A DNA stretch of 36,766 bases from Saprospiraceae bacterium. Lineage in GTDB: Bacteria > Bacteroidota > Bacteroidia > Chitinophagales > Saprospiraceae. The DNA is taken from the NCBI GenBank assembly GCA_020631635.1, contig JAHDGW010000004.1:1-36766 (forward strand), given 5' to 3'. Made by a program: the position numbers and the translations under genes. Positions within the stretch are counted from its first letter, which is position 1, and each line of letters opens with the position of its first letter. This document shows, piece after piece, positions 33,471-36,766 of this stretch. Below the pieces are notes generated by a model that did not search any database, was not told the DNA's origin, and worked only from the letters and a program-made list of their open reading frames with translations.

Positions 33471-34337
33471 ATGAATATCATGAGATTTAAAGTACTATTA
33501 CCCTTATTCTTTTTTGTATTCGGTACACTATTGTTGCAAGCTCAAGATTACAACATAGGAGTAAGAGCAGGGCTCAACTGGTCGAAGCTTGGTGGAGCAC
33601 TAGAAGAAGGGGAGACCGCTAGTTTCCAAGATGGATTTCACTTTGGGATCAACTTTACTTGGAACTTTACGGATCGTTTTGGTCTCAGGGGAGAAGTTTC
33701 ATATACTCAAAATGGTCATAAAAAAGAGTATTCAGGACCAAGCTACTTCATCATACATAGTGCTGATTATGTAGATGAGGGAACACTGAATAGTTACTTG
33801 CTAGAGCAATCTAATGCCAGTATCGGTCTTCCATTCACGGCACATGTACGACTGAGTAAAAAATGGGAAGTCTTTGGGGGTGCCTATACTAATTTCATTT
33901 TTGGTCCTACTGCTGTGGGTTCTCTCGATTATGATAGTACTGTCGCAGTTGGTGATATTGTGATTATTCAGTCTTTAGATTATAATTATTTCGATGATGT
34001 CGCCTTAGAAGGAAACTTTATAGTACCCGGTGTAGACATTATAGTCAATGGTACTAACCTCGTTACTATCCCTAAGATTGCAGGAGCTTACTATCAATTT
34101 GATGAAGTAGAGGAAAACTTATTTAAGGTTATTGATATAGGTCTTGTAGGAGGATTTTCATATTATTTCAATCCGGGTTTTTATGCGTCGGCACGAGCAG
34201 AGTATGGCTTCAGAGATTTGACACGTAGAGCATCTGATGTATCACTTAGAGAGCTCAATAGTGGTAATGGATTTATCCTAAGAGATGACAATGATACACA
34301 TCTTGGTATGCAGTTTTCTCTAGGATTTAAGTTCTAA
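33471..34337 (+). CDS. Outer-membrane beta-barrel protein (PorT-like fold)
   Basis: 289 residues from the ATG at 33471 (MNIMRFKVLLPLFFFVFG, a signal peptide of about 22 residues ending AQ). The frame is open back to 33429, but the extra residues fit no signal peptide. The mature part starts DYNIGVRAGLNWSKLGG, the usual start of the Bacteroidota barrel family found next to PorT. Alternating patterns follow (FGINFTWNFTDRFGLRGEVSYTQNG, NASIGLPFTAHVRLSKKWEVFGGA, LVGGFSYYFNPGFYASARAEYGF), ending with the strand MQFSLGFKF. Likely an eight-strand outer-membrane barrel of unknown role. Its end overlaps the convergent gene at 34327 by 11 bases. Confidence 0.8.
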   Translation: MNIMRFKVLLPLFFFVFGTLLLQAQDYNIGVRAGLNWSKLGGALEEGETASFQDGFHFGINFTWNFTDRFGLRGEVSYTQNGHKKEYSGPSYFIIHSADYVDEGTLNSYLLEQSNASIGLPFTAHVRLSKKWEVFGGAYTNFIFGPTAVGSLDYDSTVAVGDIVIIQSLDYNYFDDVALEGNFIVPGVDIIVNGTNLVTIPKIAGAYYQFDEVEENLFKVIDIGLVGGFSYYFNPGFYASARAEYGFRDLTRRASDVSLRELNSGNGFILRDDNDTHLGMQFSLGFKF

Positions 34338-34896
34338 ATTTGATGAAAATTCCCAGAGGAGGAATGGTGACTAGCGAAAAATCATCGATGAAATCGAATA
34401 GCAATACCGCCTCTGTACCTATGGCTACATGAGGATTTATCCTATACTCCGCCCCTAGTCCAAAGCCTATACCGAAATAAGCATCATCACTATCTCTGCC
34501 AAAAGGATCGAGCGGCTGATCTTGATCTATATTGAGGCTACCTCCAGAGAGTATCATCTGATAGTTTTGGTACCAAGTCCAATGCTCACCCGCATCTCTA
34601 CGCTTTTCAAAACCTATAGCAAGATTTAGAAAACTATCATCTATAAAATCATCTTGATTGGAGTCTATATTAGCCCCAAGTGTAAGCAAAAATCCTCTGT
34701 TATTATTAAACCGTTTGTAGCTAAAGCCAAATGGTCCGTACGGAATATCATTGGAGCCAAATGGTATCATTTTACTGATCAGAGAGGTGGTGTTGAGGCC
34801 ATATTCGGCATAATCTTGCGAGGGTCGTTCATCGTTTTGCCCTACCAGCATAATACTCATGGCTGTCAATATGATCGTGGATATAATAGACCTCAT
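34327..34896 (-). CDS. Small secreted barrel-like protein, paralogue B
   Basis: 189 residues. Signal peptide about 1-19 (ends MLVG-QNDE). The mature part is a beta-rich pattern of aromatic and glycine repeats (GPFGFSYKRF, GFLLTLGANIDSN, YFGIGFGLGAEYRINPHVAIGTEAVLLF, and a final IPPLGIFIKFRT strand). It is probably an outer-membrane barrel of about eight strands. It shares the QNDE start, the GxN segment and the overall order with the gene just upstream (34893-35531), so the two are tandem paralogues. Its ATG overlaps that gene's stop as ATGA. No known domain recognised; function unknown. Confidence 0.7.
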   Translation of the reverse strand: MRSIISTIILTAMSIMLVGQNDERPSQDYAEYGLNTTSLISKMIPFGSNDIPYGPFGFSYKRFNNNRGFLLTLGANIDSNQDDFIDDSFLNLAIGFEKRRDAGEHWTWYQNYQMILSGGSLNIDQDQPLDPFGRDSDDAYFGIGFGLGAEYRINPHVAIGTEAVLLFDFIDDFSLVTIPPLGIFIKFRT

Positions 34897-35531
34897 GATT
34901 TACCTAATTTGATAATGAGATAAAATGATTGAGGTGCCATCATAGAAAAATCATAGTCTAATGAGTTTTCTGAAAAATCTTGACTCGGATCGAAGGAAAA
35001 TTCTGTGGTTTCTCTATTGTAGCTACCGGAGAGCAAAAAAGCTAGCTCAAACTCAAAGGCTATGCGCTGGCTTATTTTGAAATGACAACCTATAAAAGCC
35101 CGTGGACCTATAAGTAGATCAGTGCTGACCAAGGAGATATTATCTGCACCTATGAATGAGCTACTTCTCACATATTGTGCTTGAGTAAATAGGTCTAGTC
35201 CATAAATAAGATCGATCCATGATTCTATCTTTTTTCGTCTCTCTCTTCCTACTCTAAAAGATAGAGTATTGTCTTCTAAACTTCGAAATTCGTCGGTATT
35301 GAGATTGAGGTCAAATGCAAAACCATATCGAGTAGCTTTATTTCCTTTTACCCTTTTGATGGTAAACGGTACATCACTATTTTGGATATTATCATTGTTG
35401 ATAAACATGCTCAGAGCTTGAGTCATATTAAAACCAAGTTCCGTATGTTTTTCGTCATTTTGAGACCATAGGCTACATTGGACCCAAGATGATAGAAGTA
35501 AGGTAAGGGTGATTAACTTGTTTAGTCTCAT
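34893..35531 (-). CDS. Small secreted barrel-like protein, paralogue A
   Basis: 212 residues. Signal peptide about 1-23 (ends SLWS-QNDE). The mature part has HTELGFNMTQALSMFI, RYGFAFDLNLNTDEF, SFRVGRERRKKIESWIDLIYG, LLIGPRAFIGCHFKISQRIAFEFELAFLLSGS and a final SFYLIIKLGKS strand. It aligns by eye with the 189-residue neighbour. Likely an outer-membrane beta-barrel. It starts inside the stop of the TonB-dependent receptor gene (ATGA), so the receptor and the two small barrels are translated as a coupled set. A role as accessory factors of the receptor is inference. Confidence 0.7.
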   Translation of the reverse strand: MRLNKLITLTLLLSSWVQCSLWSQNDEKHTELGFNMTQALSMFINNDNIQNSDVPFTIKRVKGNKATRYGFAFDLNLNTDEFRSLEDNTLSFRVGRERRKKIESWIDLIYGLDLFTQAQYVRSSSFIGADNISLVSTDLLIGPRAFIGCHFKISQRIAFEFELAFLLSGSYNRETTEFSFDPSQDFSENSLDYDFSMMAPQSFYLIIKLGKS

Positions 35532-36766
35532 AATCTTGATCGTAATGAAACGATGATATTTCTACCCGGAGCACTGATGCCAGAGGCAAATGGCCTATAA
35601 TGTACGTCAAAAATATTCTCTACGGCAAGACCAAGCGATAAATCTCCTATTTTGAAATCTGAATAAAAATTGAAAGTATTCCACGATAGTGACCCTACAG
35701 GTGTTGCGAGATCAAGATTATCAACGGATGGATCAAAATCTTCTGCCGCTTTTGAAGCATTGAATCTATAATCTAAAGAAAGATCGAAAGTGCTTTTTTC
35801 ATAAGACAAACTAATATTACCATAGGAAGGTGGAATATGAGCGAGAGGGGATTCTGCTTCATTGGCACTTTGTGCTCGTCCATGAGTATAATTATACCCT
35901 GCACTGAGAGTAAACTGATCATTGACCTCATGACTGCCTCCTACAGAATAGCCATAGATATATCCTGATGATGCGTTGACGTTGGCGACTGTGGTAAGTG
36001 TATCACCATTATCGATAATCTCATTACTACCGTCAGGTAAAGCAAAGGGAGTCCTAATAATAGCATCTTGCAGCTGAGTATAAAAAACAGATGCTCTTAG
36101 GCTAGTTGTATTCTTGATTTTCTGTTGAATATTAAATTCAATATTATTCGATCGTTCTGGATTGAGGTCTAGATTTGGTATAGTGATATCGCCTGCTTTT
36201 ATTCTGATTTTGGCCATATCATCGATATTGGGTGACCTGAAAGCACTTGCACCTATCAATTGCAGTCGAGTACCATCGTTTTGATATCTAACACCCGCTG
36301 ACCATGTCAAGGCATTGTTATAGGTATTCAAGCCTTCATAGTACGACTCTGGCCAAGCTATCAAATCTCGACGCATATATTGGACACTTATGTGATTGAA
36401 ACTAAAACGTAAACCTGCTTGTATATTGACGTGGTTATCCCAAATATTTCGTTCTGATTTGAGGTAGATACCCGAGTATTGCATAGCGTTTTCGCCGTCA
36501 GGGTACCTTGAGAGTTCATCTTTTTGGATAACTCCCGATATAATATCTTCTGATAAGGCTACAGACTCAAGACTATTATGTTGTATGTCTAAGCCATAAG
36601 ACCAATCCAACCCTAGACTTTTTTTATTGAAATCTATCGTAAGACTTGCTATATGGAGAGTCTCATCTTGAGTAGCTCTTTTTACATCCTGAAATCTGCG
36701 GTCTACTCGGATTTCTTTTACATTCTGGTAAGCAGGGATGACCATTACGCGGTCAAATAGTAAATG
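35528..36766 (-). CDS. TonB-dependent receptor, C-terminal part (5' end outside window)
   Basis: Frame open to the window edge: it runs past the ATG at 36745 (LLFDRVMVIP) with no stop, so the plug domain is missing here and only about 412 codons of barrel are visible. Barrel strands with extracellular loops are recognised by ASAFRSPNIDDMAKIRIKAG, NPERSNNIEFNIQQKI, ASGYIYGYSVGGSHEVNDQF, LSAGYNYTHGRAQ and the terminal segment NIFDVHYRPFASGISAPGRN, ending in the SLRSRL strand. The final strands and the FASGISAPGRN motif are typical of TonB receptors of the siderophore/vitamin/heme type. The ligand is not predictable. The gene overlaps the next gene by four bases (ATGA). Confidence 0.92.
   Translation of the reverse strand, partial: HLLFDRVMVIPAYQNVKEIRVDRRFQDVKRATQDETLHIASLTIDFNKKSLGLDWSYGLDIQHNSLESVALSEDIISGVIQKDELSRYPDGENAMQYSGIYLKSERNIWDNHVNIQAGLRFSFNHISVQYMRRDLIAWPESYYEGLNTYNNALTWSAGVRYQNDGTRLQLIGASAFRSPNIDDMAKIRIKAGDITIPNLDLNPERSNNIEFNIQQKIKNTTSLRASVFYTQLQDAIIRTPFALPDGSNEIIDNGDTLTTVANVNASSGYIYGYSVGGSHEVNDQFTLSAGYNYTHGRAQSANEAESPLAHIPPSYGNISLSYEKSTFDLSLDYRFNASKAAEDFDPSVDNLDLATPVGSLSWNTFNFYSDFKIGDLSLGLAVENIFDVHYRPFASGISAPGRNIIVSLRSRL

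Overview
The window comes from a chromosome of the phylum Bacteroidota. Markers are the gliding/type IX secretion gene sprA directly behind ruvA, a MurF-alanine racemase fusion, a DUF2723 membrane protein, a three-gene SurA/PpiC periplasmic foldase operon, a TonB-dependent receptor, and promoters of the phylum's TTG-N20-TAnnTTTG type. A marine or environmental Saprospiria- or Cytophagia-like organism is my inference. I see no tRNA, rRNA, CRISPR array, transposase or integrase. Most of the window is core genome.

Layout. 1-793 (minus): a truncated DUF5706 (Pycsar-effector-like) membrane protein behind a YceI-like secreted protein. 1145-4268 (minus): an ArsR-type regulator, tsaB and htpG. 4269-4970: the largest gap, with a dyad near htpG and a probable structured small RNA ending in a strong terminator. 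4971-9159 (minus): a tightly overlapped operon of three envelope foldase genes. 9273-12940 (minus): purD then murF-alr, overlapping by ATGA. 13072-21426 (plus): ruvA (TTG start) then sprA, which is broken into two frames near 18851-18874. 21559-24645: a PDZ protein facing sprA, and a histidine kinase/response regulator pair. 24740-29904 (minus): DUF2723 glycosyltransferase-like protein, rpiB and an M28 peptidase. 30055-31925 (plus): a 49-residue membrane protein, an RluA-type pseudouridine synthase and thiL. 31912-33277 (minus): trmB and a lipoprotein. 33471-34337 (plus): an outer-membrane barrel. 34327-36766 (minus): a TonB-dependent receptor (5' end outside the window) followed by two paralogous small barrel proteins, all joined by ATGA overlaps.

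Functionally, much of the window concerns the cell envelope: periplasmic foldases, the SprA translocon, several outer-membrane barrels, peptidoglycan precursor synthesis and an envelope-sensing two-component system. The most notable observation is the sprA break. An in-frame UAA is followed 14 bases later by a dnaX-type A AAA AAG heptamer in exactly the phase that leads into the C-terminal 0.85 kresidue part. This could be a sequencing or assembly error, a recent pseudogene, or recoding. The sequence alone cannot decide. The other candidates for something undescribed are the small RNA at 4551-4685 and the receptor/twin-barrel operon at the right edge.
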